Source of the DNA: Hydrogenovibrio kuenenii DSM 12350
GTDB lineage: Bacteria > Pseudomonadota > Gammaproteobacteria > Thiomicrospirales > Thiomicrospiraceae
Length of the DNA stretch: 64,000 nt
Direction of reading: 5' to 3'
Assembly (NCBI RefSeq): GCF_000526715.1
Contig: NZ_JAGP01000001.1
Location: 124,001-188,000 of the forward strand
The position numbers and the translations under genes are program-made. Under the pieces are notes generated by a model. It did not search any database, was not told the origin of the DNA, and saw nothing but the letters and a program-made list of their open reading frames with translations. Position 1 is the first letter of the stretch. Every line of letters starts with the position of its first letter. Positions 33,688 to 42,585 of this stretch are shown in pieces.

Positions 33688-34307
33688 TTGAATTGCGTAC
33701 TTATGTTTTCTTGGATTCACTTCAACCACAGTTGGCGTCTTATATGGCAACGGCTTCCTTAGGGTTCTTGCCTGTGCCGGGGGATTCATCCCTTTGGATT
33801 GAGGTTGCACCAGGGATGGCGGTGCATCGTATGTCCGATATTGCATTGAAGGCATCGAATGTACGCTTAGGTCAGCAGATTGTTGAGCGTGCTTATGGTT
33901 CGATGGTAGTTCATCATCGAGACCAGAGTGATGTGTTGGAAGCGGGTCAAAAGATTTTGAGCCACCTCAACACCCACGAATTTGATCGTCAGAAATGCGT
34001 CATTATGTGGAATGAAATCATTCGCGGCGTCACAGCAGACCATGCAACGCTCATCAACCGGGATAACCGAAAAGGATCGATGATTCTGCCTGGGCAAAGC
34101 ATGTTTATTATGGAAACGGAGCCGGCAGGTTACATTATTCTGGCCGCAAATGAAGCGGAAAAGGCGGCCAACGTCACGCTGGTCGAGGCAAGAGCGGTTG
34201 GTGCATATGGTCGTTTATTGATGTCTGGAAAAGAAGCAGATGTCATTGAAGCAGCAAGAGCGGCAAGAGAAGCCCTTGAGCGGTTGACTTGCCGAAGCGA
34301 TAAATAA
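33684..34307 (+). CDS. csoS1D: Tandem-BMC-domain shell protein CsoS1D
   Basis: This BMC-T protein of 207 residues is built of two BMC domains: the first around [20 protein letters not shown] to [20 protein letters not shown], the second around [20 protein letters not shown] to [20 protein letters not shown]. Such pseudohexameric trimers have a gated central pore and are thought to pass large metabolites such as RuBP. It lacks the longer N-terminal extension of the cyanobacterial CsoS1D (about 250 residues). It overlaps the Ham1-like gene by four bases (ATGA), which ties that unit to the carboxysome. Confidence 0.88.
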   Translation: MIELRTYVFLDSLQPQLASYMATASLGFLPVPGDSSLWIEVAPGMAVHRMSDIALKASNVRLGQQIVERAYGSMVVHHRDQSDVLEAGQKILSHLNTHEFDRQKCVIMWNEIIRGVTADHATLINRDNRKGSMILPGQSMFIMETEPAGYIILAANEAEKAANVTLVEARAVGAYGRLLMSGKEADVIEAARAAREALERLTCRSDK

Positions 34308-34360
34308 TTTTTACTAAAGAGGTGTACTCCAAGTTATCGGAGTCAATATAAGGTGATGTT

Positions 34361-35311
34361 ATGAGTGATGTTTTACCACCACAAAATAACTTTTTAATCA
34401 GGCACGCAACACTTAGGCAAATACAAGTGTTTGAGTCTGTTGCACGTAACTTAAGCTTTACCCGCGCAGCGGAAGAGCTTTTCCTTACGCAGCCTACCGT
34501 ATCGGCTCAGGTCAAAAGCTTGGTTGAAGCGATTGGTATGCCTTTGTATGAACAAATCGGGCGCAATATTTATCTAACCGAAATCGGTAATCAGGTAGCT
34601 TGTAGTTGCCGTGAGGTATTGAACCATTTCTCTAATCTTGAAATCATGTTGGATGATTTTCGTGGCATGAAACGAGGGCGTTTAAGGGTTTCGGTTGTCT
34701 CGACAGCAAAATACTTTATGCCGATTGCCTTGGGTAAGTTTTGCAAGAAGTACCCAGACATTGATTTGGATTTGACCATCAGCAATCGAGAAGTTTTGCT
34801 AAGACGTATTGATCAGAACTTGGATGATCTTTATATTCTAGGTCAGGTTCCACCGAGTAATTTGGATTTGGAAGTCATTCCTTTTGCGCCAAACCCATTG
34901 GTTATTATTGCTAATAGGAATAATCCATTGGTTGGCAAAAAAGTGAGTTTGAAGCGTTTGGCGAAAGAACCTTTTATTATGAGAGAAGCTGGCTCGGGCA
35001 TAAGGTTAGCCGTTGAAAAAGTCTTTACGGAAAAAGACTTGAAGGTGAACGAACGTCTTACCATGAAAACCAATGAGGCAATCAAACATTGTGTTGTTGG
35101 TGAACTGGGTGTTGCCTGTGTGTCAAAGCACGCGCTTTACCTGGAAAACGCAGAAGGCCCTATTGCCGAACTGGATGTGGAAGGCTTTCCGATTGAGAAA
35201 AATTGGAATATTGTTTACCCAGCAGGAAAGGAACGTTCGTTACTCGCTGAGGAATTCTTGGACTTCTTGAAGAAAGAGGGAACTAATTATATTAAGCTTG
35301 AAGGCGTATAA
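34361..35311 (+). CDS. cbbR: LysR-family regulator, CbbR-type
   Basis: This LysR transcription factor of 316 residues has an N-terminal winged helix-turn-helix (RHATLRQIQVFESVARNLSF, TRAAEELFLTQPTVSAQVKS) and a C-terminal effector-binding domain. The sequence RQIQVFESVARNLSFTRAAE is the CbbR flavour, and it sits between csoS1D and the DAB carbon pump. CbbR usually controls RuBisCO and Calvin-cycle operons in response to metabolites. Here it is on the same strand as the operons rather than divergent, 53 bp after csoS1D, so it may be read through from that operon or have its own promoter. Confidence 0.85.
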   Translation: MSDVLPPQNNFLIRHATLRQIQVFESVARNLSFTRAAEELFLTQPTVSAQVKSLVEAIGMPLYEQIGRNIYLTEIGNQVACSCREVLNHFSNLEIMLDDFRGMKRGRLRVSVVSTAKYFMPIALGKFCKKYPDIDLDLTISNREVLLRRIDQNLDDLYILGQVPPSNLDLEVIPFAPNPLVIIANRNNPLVGKKVSLKRLAKEPFIMREAGSGIRLAVEKVFTEKDLKVNERLTMKTNEAIKHCVVGELGVACVSKHALYLENAEGPIAELDVEGFPIEKNWNIVYPAGKERSLLAEEFLDFLKKEGTNYIKLEGV

Positions 35312-35323
35312 CTTTTCAGATCG

Positions 35324-35377
35324 ACAGCGTTTAGGTTTTTGAAAAAAAACTAAATACTTTGTTTGCCTAAGCGCTGT
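35324..35377. terminator. Long inverted repeat after cbbR
   Basis: ACAGCGTTTAGG (35324-35335) and CCTAAGCGCTGT (35366-35377) pair over 12 positions with one G-T, around a T/A-rich 30-bp loop that can also pair in part. It lies 12 bp after cbbR and may be a terminator, or an operator for the dab genes. Confidence 0.45.
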
Positions 35378-35394
35378 ATTTCCATTTGTTTTTC

Positions 35395-35526
35395 CTATTT
35401 TAATCTACTTGAATTTCTTGATAAGTGGAGAGTGCTTCCTGCACGGTAATTTTTTTGTATAAGCCCTTCTGGTAACCATTTCCCAGAGTCTATAGATTGC
35501 ATACGATTTCCCAATTTTTCATTCAT
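35395..35526 (-). CDS. Possible small ORF antisense in the cbbR-dab gap
   Basis: This 43-codon minus-strand frame (MNEKLGNRMQSIDSGKWLPE to LHLSRNSSRLK) has AGGAGAAG 8 bp before its ATG, a good ribosome site. No family is recognised and the protein has no membrane segment. It fills most of the 328-bp gap 35312-35639. It could be a genuine small protein divergent from dabB, or chance. Confidence 0.3.
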   Translation of the reverse strand: MNEKLGNRMQSIDSGKWLPEGLIQKNYRAGSTLHLSRNSSRLK

Positions 35527-35639
35527 GACAACTTCTCCTAATATTTAAAAAGGATTTTTTCAGTCAGCTTTTTTGTTGGACATTGTTTGGTTTTAGCAAC
35601 GAGTCAGTCTGAACCAAATATAAGATGAAAGGAGTTTTT

Positions 35640-37196
35640 ATGAGCTTGCAATGGATCGGAACCCTGATGACATGGTTTATACCATTAAGCTTGTTCGTTG
35701 TTGCCATGATGAATGAAAGGAAAGCACGTTGGCAGTTAGCGCGTGTTGTCAGTTTCATGGGATTAGTGATGACAATGATATTGGGAGCGGCGCTCTACTT
35801 TAAATGGATTAACTTAGGTGGCAGCGAACATTGGCTAGTGACATCTAACGCCAGTATTTTGGTTTTAGGGTTGGTGACTTTTATTGGTTTTATCAATATC
35901 GGTTATTCGCGTGTTTATATGTCTGGAAACCTTGAAGAAGAAAAGCGCTATTTGCGCTGGCTTTTGGTAATCCTGGGAACAGTTGCGACCGTTATTACCA
36001 CCAACCATATGCTGGTATTGGTGATTGGCTGGATTGCCATTACCTTGGGGCTGCATCGTCTGTTGATTTTTTATCCTAACCGTCAACGTGCGGTATTGGC
36101 TGCATATAAAAAATATATCTTCGCCAGAATTGCTGAGGCTTGCTTGCTCGGCGCAGTATTGATTCTGCATTATGAGCATGGCACTTGGTTCATTAGTGAC
36201 ATCTATCAAGACATACAAGTGTCGACACATCTCACAAATCTAGATCATTTGGCCGCATTGTTATTGGCATTGACTGCATTAATCAAATGCGCGCAATTAC
36301 CTGTGCATGGTTGGTTGATTCAAGTTGTAGAAGCCCCAACCCCGGTTTCGGCACTACTGCATGCCGGCATTATCAATCTGGGTGGTTATCTATTGATTGT
36401 TTTTGCCCCTTTGATTGTGAAGTCTGATATTGCTCAGTGGATGTTGTTGATTGTCGGTGGCATAACGACCGTTTTAGCGGCATTGGTGATGATGACGCGT
36501 GCTTCAGTCAAAGTCCGTTTGGCTTGGTCGACCATGTCGCAAATGGGTTTGATGTTGGTTGAGTGCGCACTTGGATTGTTTGAGTTGGCATTGCTACATC
36601 TTATCGCGCACTCTTGCTACAAAGCTTATGCCTTCTTGAACTCTGGATCTGAGGTTGAAGCAAGTATGAAACGTCGCCTGTCAGAAGCCGAGCCACCAAC
36701 TCGATTAGAGTGGTGGGTTGCCGGGTTGTTTTCGCTGGCGCTGGTAGTGGGCATGATCTTGGCCTTTAATTTACCTGAACCTTATAGCCCATGGTTGTTG
36801 TTTGCCATTGCTTTAACCCTATTGATAGCGGAAAGACGTGGGCGTTTATCAACCACAAGCCTGTTTGAAATGAGCCTTTTGGCGGTGTTTTTATTGGCAG
36901 TTTATATCTTGCAGAAGAACGGTGCAGGTTTATTGATTCCCAACTTGCCGACCAGTGTTGGCTGGCAAGGAGACTTGTGGATAGCAACCCTCTTGATTGC
37001 CTTTATGGCAGGTTATATTTTGTTGCGCTACCACCAAGATTTGCCTTGGATGAAAAAGGTACGCCGTGCGTTTTACGCAGGGTTCTATCTCGATGAATTG
37101 GTAACACGGTTGAATTTGAGAATCTATCCAACACGCTTGCCGGTTAGATTCAAGCCGAAAAAATTACAGATTCCAAAAGAGGAGTTGTTTCACTGA
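35640..37196 (+). CDS. dabB: DabB, proton-channel subunit of the DAB inorganic-carbon transporter
   Basis: This polytopic membrane protein is related to the NuoL/MrpA proton-translocating subunits. In DAB systems it supplies the cation gradient that drives DabA. The start is the ATG at 35640 (MSLQWIGTLMTWFIPLSL), after AAAGGAG; an upstream in-frame codon at 35625 overlaps the RBS. It has about 13 hydrophobic segments, with the antiporter-type lysine and histidine blocks LIKCAQLPVHGWLIQ and APTPVSALLHAGIINLGGYL. At 518 residues it is of normal length for DabB. Its stop overlaps the dabA start (TGATG), indicating coupled synthesis of the two subunits. Confidence 0.93.
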   Translation: MSLQWIGTLMTWFIPLSLFVVAMMNERKARWQLARVVSFMGLVMTMILGAALYFKWINLGGSEHWLVTSNASILVLGLVTFIGFINIGYSRVYMSGNLEEEKRYLRWLLVILGTVATVITTNHMLVLVIGWIAITLGLHRLLIFYPNRQRAVLAAYKKYIFARIAEACLLGAVLILHYEHGTWFISDIYQDIQVSTHLTNLDHLAALLLALTALIKCAQLPVHGWLIQVVEAPTPVSALLHAGIINLGGYLLIVFAPLIVKSDIAQWMLLIVGGITTVLAALVMMTRASVKVRLAWSTMSQMGLMLVECALGLFELALLHLIAHSCYKAYAFLNSGSEVEASMKRRLSEAEPPTRLEWWVAGLFSLALVVGMILAFNLPEPYSPWLLFAIALTLLIAERRGRLSTTSLFEMSLLAVFLLAVYILQKNGAGLLIPNLPTSVGWQGDLWIATLLIAFMAGYILLRYHQDLPWMKKVRRAFYAGFYLDELVTRLNLRIYPTRLPVRFKPKKLQIPKEELFH

Positions 37197-39664
37197 TGAA
37201 ATTGACGCATAAATCAGCAGAAGAGTCAGTACAAATTCAAGCGCAACCCTTGGCACCGAATTTAACTGACAAGCAAAAAATTGAGCTAAAAAAAGCCTGT
37301 GCGAAAATCGCGCCCACCTGGCCGCTGGACGAACTGGTTGCGGTTAACCCTTGGTGGGAAATGCGCGATCAGCATTTTTCAGAAGTCTCCGCAAAGTTGA
37401 CTGCTCTAAGCCAGGCACAATGCTTGATGCCAAAATCTTATTTTCAGGATATTTGGATGGAAAGCCTTTTGCCGCATCATTTAGAGCAAGCCGTTAAAGA
37501 GCTGGGAGTGGATTATTCCGTCGAAAATCTTGAACGTTACTTGTTGGAAGACGACGAGCATACCCATTGGCACAATGTCAGTGACTTCGTGGACAGTGGG
37601 CGTGACCGTAAGTACAAAATGGCTTGGCGTGATGAAATTACCCATCAAATCAGCCAGTTTTGTGCGGATTTCTTCCGTATTCGTATGCGTGAAGATTCCT
37701 ATGCGAAAACCTATCAAGGTTTGTATAGCGAATGGTTGGCCACTACCCGTCAAGACAAAGGGATTGAAATCCTGATGGCGGAAGATGGCTTGACCGAGCA
37801 ATTTATGAGTTTACCTGAGTCGGCAGAAGACTTGATTGCTGAGGCTTTAACCGTTCTGCGCGTGTCTGATGATTGTGTGTCAGATTATGCACATGCATTG
37901 TTATTAGATATTAACGGTTGGACGTCATGGGTCGCTTATTTGAGATGGCAAGATGGTTTAAACGCGGACGAAAACAGTTTGATGATGGATTTGCTAGCCA
38001 TTCGCATCGCTTGGGAGCGTGTGCTTTGGCGTCATCAAAAGTTTCATGACCGAGCGGCCTTTAATGAATTGCGGGTTATGTGGCGTCATCAAATGAATAT
38101 TTTGCCGGAATTGGTCACCACTCACAAAGCTGCGCAAGCGAAAAAGTGGATTTGGCAAAGAGCAGCCGAGATTGCTTACCAGTCTAACCTGAATCAGCAG
38201 TTGAAACATGCGGCGGCAATTGATGTCGACGCAGAGAAACAACAACCTAAGTTACAGGCAGCATTCTGTATTGATGTGCGTTCTGAGGTCATTCGTCGTG
38301 CATTAGAAGCTCAGGATGCAAGCATCGAAACCATTGGTTATGCCGGGTTCTTCGGGTTGCCGATTGCTTATCAGCCAGTTGGCACTGACGTTTCGCGTCC
38401 ACAATTGCCTGCATTGTTGAAGCCTAGCGTTCAGGTAAAACCCTTGATGCCTGAGGCGCAAGGAGAGGCAACGAAAAAATCGCTTAATAAAAAAGCGCGC
38501 TGGTTAGAGTGGGGAATCGCGGCACCGGCAACCTTCAGTATGGTTGAATCTACTGGATTGCTTTATGCGTTTAAGCTGTTGCGAAACAGCTTGTTTCCAC
38601 AAGACCATGAACATCCGATTAATCACCTGCCGATGTCAGATGAATTTGAGTTGATGCGTGATAATGAGGCGTTGAGTCTTGATCAGAAAGTAGAGCTGGC
38701 GGCAGGTATTTTGCATGGCTTGGGATTGGATCGTCACTTGGCGGAAACCGTTATGTTGATTGGTCATGGCAGCAGCAGTTGCAACAACCCCCATGCGGCC
38801 AGTTACGATTGTGGCGCTTGTGGCGGGCAAACGGGTGAGATAAATGTTCGAGTATTGAGTTTCTTGCTAAACGACGAAGCGGTTCGTCATGGTTTGAAGA
38901 AACAAGGCATCGAGATTCCCGCTAATACGCGTTTTGTTGGTGCGATGCATAACACGACGACAGATAGCTTTACCTTCTATGGTTCAGAGGCGCCTGATGA
39001 GGTCATTCAGAATTGGTTTGAACGTGCTTCTGAGCTATCTATGCAAGAACGAGCGATGCGAATGGATCTTAGTCATATGGAAGCAGATGATATCTACAAG
39101 TCTATTCGACGCAGAGCAAAAGATTGGTCTCAGGTGCGACCTGAATGGGGCTTGTCTGGCAATGCCTCGTTTATCGTTGCACCAAGAAGTCGTACCCGAG
39201 GATTGGATTTACAAGGCCGAGCCTTCTTACATGATTACGATTGGCAACAGGATGCTGATGGATCATTGTTGACTCAAATCATGACTGCACCGATGGTGGT
39301 GACTAATTGGATCAACTTGCAATACTATGCATCCGTTTGTGATAACTATGTTTACGGTAGTGGTAACAAGGTGTTGCATAACGTTGTTGATGGTAGTATC
39401 GGGGTATTTGAAGGTAATGGTGGCGACCTGAGAATCGGTCTGCCGATGCAGTCCATCCACGATGGTAAGCAATGGATGCATGAACCGCTTCGTTTAAGTG
39501 TCTATATCGATGCGCCAAGAGACGCTATCGCCAAAGTCGCCGAAGAGCATGAAGTCGTTCGTCAGTTGATCGACAATGAATGGCTATACTGCTTCAGGTG
39601 GGATAGGGATGGCGTTATCGAAAGATTCATTAACCAAGGATGGGAAAACGCTGAAATAGCGTAG
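37196..39664 (+). CDS. dabA: DabA, carbonic-anhydrase-like subunit of the DAB inorganic-carbon transporter (DUF2309)
   Basis: This large, mostly soluble protein is thought to convert CO2 to bicarbonate one way in the cytoplasm, using energy from DabB. The beta-CA-like zinc site is visible: FCIDVRSEVIRRALE near residue 357 (Cys and Asp), MLIGHGSSSCNNPHAASYDC with His and Cys near residues 524-540, then GACGGQTGEINVRV. The length of 822 residues is typical. Together with DabB it forms the energised carbon-accumulating step that feeds the carboxysome. The tRNA genes with their own promoter follow. Confidence 0.94.
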   Translation: MKLTHKSAEESVQIQAQPLAPNLTDKQKIELKKACAKIAPTWPLDELVAVNPWWEMRDQHFSEVSAKLTALSQAQCLMPKSYFQDIWMESLLPHHLEQAVKELGVDYSVENLERYLLEDDEHTHWHNVSDFVDSGRDRKYKMAWRDEITHQISQFCADFFRIRMREDSYAKTYQGLYSEWLATTRQDKGIEILMAEDGLTEQFMSLPESAEDLIAEALTVLRVSDDCVSDYAHALLLDINGWTSWVAYLRWQDGLNADENSLMMDLLAIRIAWERVLWRHQKFHDRAAFNELRVMWRHQMNILPELVTTHKAAQAKKWIWQRAAEIAYQSNLNQQLKHAAAIDVDAEKQQPKLQAAFCIDVRSEVIRRALEAQDASIETIGYAGFFGLPIAYQPVGTDVSRPQLPALLKPSVQVKPLMPEAQGEATKKSLNKKARWLEWGIAAPATFSMVESTGLLYAFKLLRNSLFPQDHEHPINHLPMSDEFELMRDNEALSLDQKVELAAGILHGLGLDRHLAETVMLIGHGSSSCNNPHAASYDCGACGGQTGEINVRVLSFLLNDEAVRHGLKKQGIEIPANTRFVGAMHNTTTDSFTFYGSEAPDEVIQNWFERASELSMQERAMRMDLSHMEADDIYKSIRRRAKDWSQVRPEWGLSGNASFIVAPRSRTRGLDLQGRAFLHDYDWQQDADGSLLTQIMTAPMVVTNWINLQYYASVCDNYVYGSGNKVLHNVVDGSIGVFEGNGGDLRIGLPMQSIHDGKQWMHEPLRLSVYIDAPRDAIAKVAEEHEVVRQLIDNEWLYCFRWDRDGVIERFINQGWENAEIA

Positions 39665-39730
39665 TGAGTTGCTGAGAGTCTATACAGAACCTTATTTTTA
39701 GCGGAAATTTCAATATTTTTGAAATAGTAT

Positions 39731-39759
39731 TTGACACTCAGAAAGCCCCTCTCTATAAT
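39731..39759 (+). promoter_or_regulatory. Sigma70 promoter for the tRNA pair
   Basis: TTGACA and TATAAT are both perfect, with a 17-bp spacer, 17 bp before the first tRNA base. A GC-rich stretch next to the start (as in stringent-controlled promoters) is not obvious. Confidence 0.9.
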
Positions 39760-39776
39760 ACGCAAATTCAAAAAAT

Positions 39777-39852
39777 GGCCACATAGCTCAGTCGGTAGAG
39801 CAAAGGATTGAAAATCCTTGTGTCCCTGGTTCGATTCCAGGTGTGGCCACCA
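39777..39852 (+). tRNA. tRNA-Phe (GAA)
   Basis: This is a 76-nt cloverleaf. The acceptor arms GGCCACA and TGTGGCC pair fully and CCA is encoded. The D-loop has AGCTCAGTCGGTAGAGC, the anticodon stem-loop GGATTGAAAATCC reads GAA, and the T-arm has CTGGTTCGATTCCAG. Confidence 0.97.
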
Positions 39853-39857
39853 CATTC

Positions 39858-39941
<84 letters not shown>

Positions 39942-39950
39942 CATTCTCAA

Positions 39951-39979
39951 AGCCTGAGCATTTATGCTCGGGCTTTTTT
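39951..39979 (+). terminator. Rho-independent terminator after the tRNA pair
   Basis: AGCCTGAGCA and TGCTCGGGCT form a 10-bp stem (one G-T) with a 4-nt loop and a run of six T. The 173 bp from there to 40152 hold no gene that I can see. Confidence 0.92.
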
Positions 39980-40152
39980 ATTTTTAGAAGCATTTAAATT
40001 GGTGCAATACCAGTTTCTTTTGAAGCACTGTCTTTGAATGAGCGCACTTTTTCCTGATAACTATTCGCTAACGTATTGTTAGATAACTACTTGTTTTCAT
40101 TAGCCTAACATTTGCTTTATTTCCTTAAATTGTTCCACGAGGAGTTAAGGAA

Positions 40153-41604
40153 ATGCATGCAGAACTCAAAAAGTACAAAGTCGGCACAGGCTATGACGAG
40201 GTTCTTTGTGATAAGGGGGAACCTAAGGCGGCCGCTTCCGCGCTGGTAGAGCATCTAAAAACCTTATCACTTTCCGATTTAAGAGAGCTTCAAAAAAATG
40301 CGGAAGCAACGATTGCGCAGATGGGCATCTCATTTACGGTCTATAGTGATGAAGGCAATATTGATCGATTGTGGCCGTTTGATCTTTTGCCGAGAGTCAT
40401 CGATGAAGACGAATGGAAGCAAGTTTCATGTGGTCTAAAACAAAGATTAAAAGCGCTCAATTTATTTATTGAAGACATCTATAACGATCAAAAAATTCTA
40501 AAAGCAGGCATAGTTCCTTCTGAAATCATCCTTTCTTCTAAAGATTATCGTCCTGAGTGTCATGGCATGAAGTTGAAACATCATTCTTGGGCATCTATTT
40601 GTGGCTCGGATTTGGTACGAGACGGTTCCGGTAATTTTTATGTGCTAGAAGATAATCTTCGGGTGCCTTCCGGCGTGTCTTATATGTTGGAAAATCGCGC
40701 TGTGATGAAGGGGGTGATGCCGGATGTGTTTCGCGATATTTGTATATTACCAATGAATCAGTATCCCTATGAATTATTGTCAATGCTACGTTCTTTGTGT
40801 CCGACCGACACCCTTCAGCCCGAAGTTGTTGTCTTAACGCCAGGTATTTTCAACTCTGCCTATTATGAACATTCCTTTTTAGCTCATGAAATGGGAGTGG
40901 AGTTGGTCGAGGGTGGTGACTTGGTTGTCGGGGATGATGATTGTGTTTATATGCGCAATATTGATGGGTTGCAAAAGGTCGATGTGATTTACCGGCGTAT
41001 TGATGATGCTTTTCTAGATCCTGAAGTTTTTAACCCGGATTCTGCTTTGGGTGTGCCAGGCTTGATGCGGGCATGGAAGGCTGGTAATGTGGCAATCGCT
41101 AATGCGCCAGGCTGTGGGGTTGCGGATGATAAGGTGCTTTATGCTTATGTGCCAGACATTATTCGTTTCTACTTAGCTGAAGAGCCCATTTTACCGAATG
41201 TTCCTACCTATCTTTGTAGTCGAGAGGAAGACCGTCAATATGTGTTGGCGCACCTTGAAGAATTAGTGGTGAAACCGGCAAATGAGTCTGGCGGTTATGG
41301 ATTGTTAATCGGACCCAAGGCAGATAAGCAAGAGATCGAAAAATTTAGAGGGTTGATTGAAGAAAATCCTAGAAATTACGTGGCGCAACCGACCTTGTCT
41401 TTGTCGACTGTGCCGACACTGTGCGAAGAAGGTGTGGAGCCGAGACATGTGGATTTACGTCCTTTTATTTTGCAGGGTGAAAAGTCCTATGTCACAGCGG
41501 GTGGTTTGACACGCGTTGCTTTGGTGAAGGGGTCGTTGGTAGTGAACTCTTCTCAAGGGGGTGGCAGTAAAGACACTTGGATCGTTAAAAAGGAGGGCGT
41601 GTAA
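40153..41604 (+). CDS. Circularly permuted ATP-grasp protein (COG2308 type)
   Basis: This is a predicted peptide-bond- or amide-forming ATP-grasp enzyme with permuted domain order, 483 residues. Family blocks are LKALNLFIEDIYNDQKILKA, DLVRDGSGNFYVLEDNLRVP with SGVSYMLENR, VDVIYRRIDDAFLDPEVF, NAPGCGVADDKVLYAYV and VVKPANESGGYGLLIGPKA. It overlaps the alpha-E gene start (TAATG). In many bacteria this pair comes with a transglutaminase-like protease and sometimes the proteasome-like Anbu; here the third gene is a zinc peptidase. The product is unknown; a peptide tag or small peptide is suspected. Confidence 0.9.
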   Translation: MHAELKKYKVGTGYDEVLCDKGEPKAAASALVEHLKTLSLSDLRELQKNAEATIAQMGISFTVYSDEGNIDRLWPFDLLPRVIDEDEWKQVSCGLKQRLKALNLFIEDIYNDQKILKAGIVPSEIILSSKDYRPECHGMKLKHHSWASICGSDLVRDGSGNFYVLEDNLRVPSGVSYMLENRAVMKGVMPDVFRDICILPMNQYPYELLSMLRSLCPTDTLQPEVVVLTPGIFNSAYYEHSFLAHEMGVELVEGGDLVVGDDDCVYMRNIDGLQKVDVIYRRIDDAFLDPEVFNPDSALGVPGLMRAWKAGNVAIANAPGCGVADDKVLYAYVPDIIRFYLAEEPILPNVPTYLCSREEDRQYVLAHLEELVVKPANESGGYGLLIGPKADKQEIEKFRGLIEENPRNYVAQPTLSLSTVPTLCEEGVEPRHVDLRPFILQGEKSYVTAGGLTRVALVKGSLVVNSSQGGGSKDTWIVKKEGV

Positions 41605-42572
41605 TGTTGTTGTCTAGAGTTGCAGAGCGCCTGTATTGGTTGGCCAGATATGTGGAGCGTGTTGAGAATACGGCAAGATTATCAAAAATTCATTCTCAGT
41701 TGATGTTTGATTTACCTAAGTCGGTAAAGTTGAACTGGTATACCTTGGTAGAGCTGACCAGCAGTGAAGATTATTTCGATGAGCATTATGATGCGCGTAC
41801 CGAGAAGAATTGTATGTGGATGCTGTTGGGCGATAGAAACAATTCAGCCTCGCTGATTTCATCTTTGTGGTGGGCGAGAGAGAATATTCGCACAACGCGA
41901 GACTCTTTGCCACGAGAGGCTTGGGTGTATATCAATGAGATCTATTTGTATGTTAAGGACAATATTGATGACCTTCAGGTGAGAAGCCGTCGCAATGCGT
42001 TATTGGAGAAGGTGATTCGTGCTTGTCAGGCGATTTCCGGCATGTTGATGGGAACGATGGCTGATAATGCCGCATTCAGGTTTTTGATGCTGGGGCAATT
42101 GATTGAGCGTGCGGATATGACTTCTCGTATTTTGGATGTTGGTGGTTATTTTGCAGCGCAAGAAGACAATCCTGAAGAAGTGGAACAGTATGGCAGTATT
42201 CTTTGGGCAAATATCTTGAAATCCATTGGTATTTATTTCATGTATCGTCAGACCGTGCAAATTGAGATTAACGGGAATTCTGTCATTGAGTTTTTGGTGT
42301 ATGATGACAAGCAATTCCGCTCTCTTAAATATTGTTCTGAAAGGCTGTATGAGTTATCCAGTTCATTGCCAAACTCAAGAAAGGTTTTGATGGTGATTAA
42401 GCAATTACAAGATTTGATTCATCAACCGCCAGAAATAGAGGCTGGATCAAGCACGCTACATGATTATTTGGATGAAATACAATTGGCTATTTCCGCTATT
42501 CATAGTGTTTGTTATCAGACCTGGTTTTATCCAGAAGTGGAAGCAGTTTCAGATATGAAAAATATTCAATAA
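41604..42572 (+). CDS. Alpha-E domain protein (COG2307 type)
   Basis: This all-alpha protein of 322 residues is the constant partner of the circularly permuted ATP-grasp enzyme. It opens with the family signature MLLSRVAERLYWLARYVERV and ENTARLSKIH, and has FLMLGQLIERADMTSRILDV and AIHSVCYQTWFYPEV. No catalytic residues are known for the family. Its start overlaps the ATP-grasp stop and it precedes the metallopeptidase by 13 bp, so the three form one operon. Confidence 0.9.
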   Translation: MLLSRVAERLYWLARYVERVENTARLSKIHSQLMFDLPKSVKLNWYTLVELTSSEDYFDEHYDARTEKNCMWMLLGDRNNSASLISSLWWARENIRTTRDSLPREAWVYINEIYLYVKDNIDDLQVRSRRNALLEKVIRACQAISGMLMGTMADNAAFRFLMLGQLIERADMTSRILDVGGYFAAQEDNPEEVEQYGSILWANILKSIGIYFMYRQTVQIEINGNSVIEFLVYDDKQFRSLKYCSERLYELSSSLPNSRKVLMVIKQLQDLIHQPPEIEAGSSTLHDYLDEIQLAISAIHSVCYQTWFYPEVEAVSDMKNIQ

Positions 42573-42585
42573 GGAGTAAGTTGCT

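Noticed and set aside
41100-41125. GCCAGGCTGTGGGGTT in the ATP-grasp gene resembling the dispersed repeat
   Set aside because: It encodes the conserved NAPGCGVADD motif; the match is partial.
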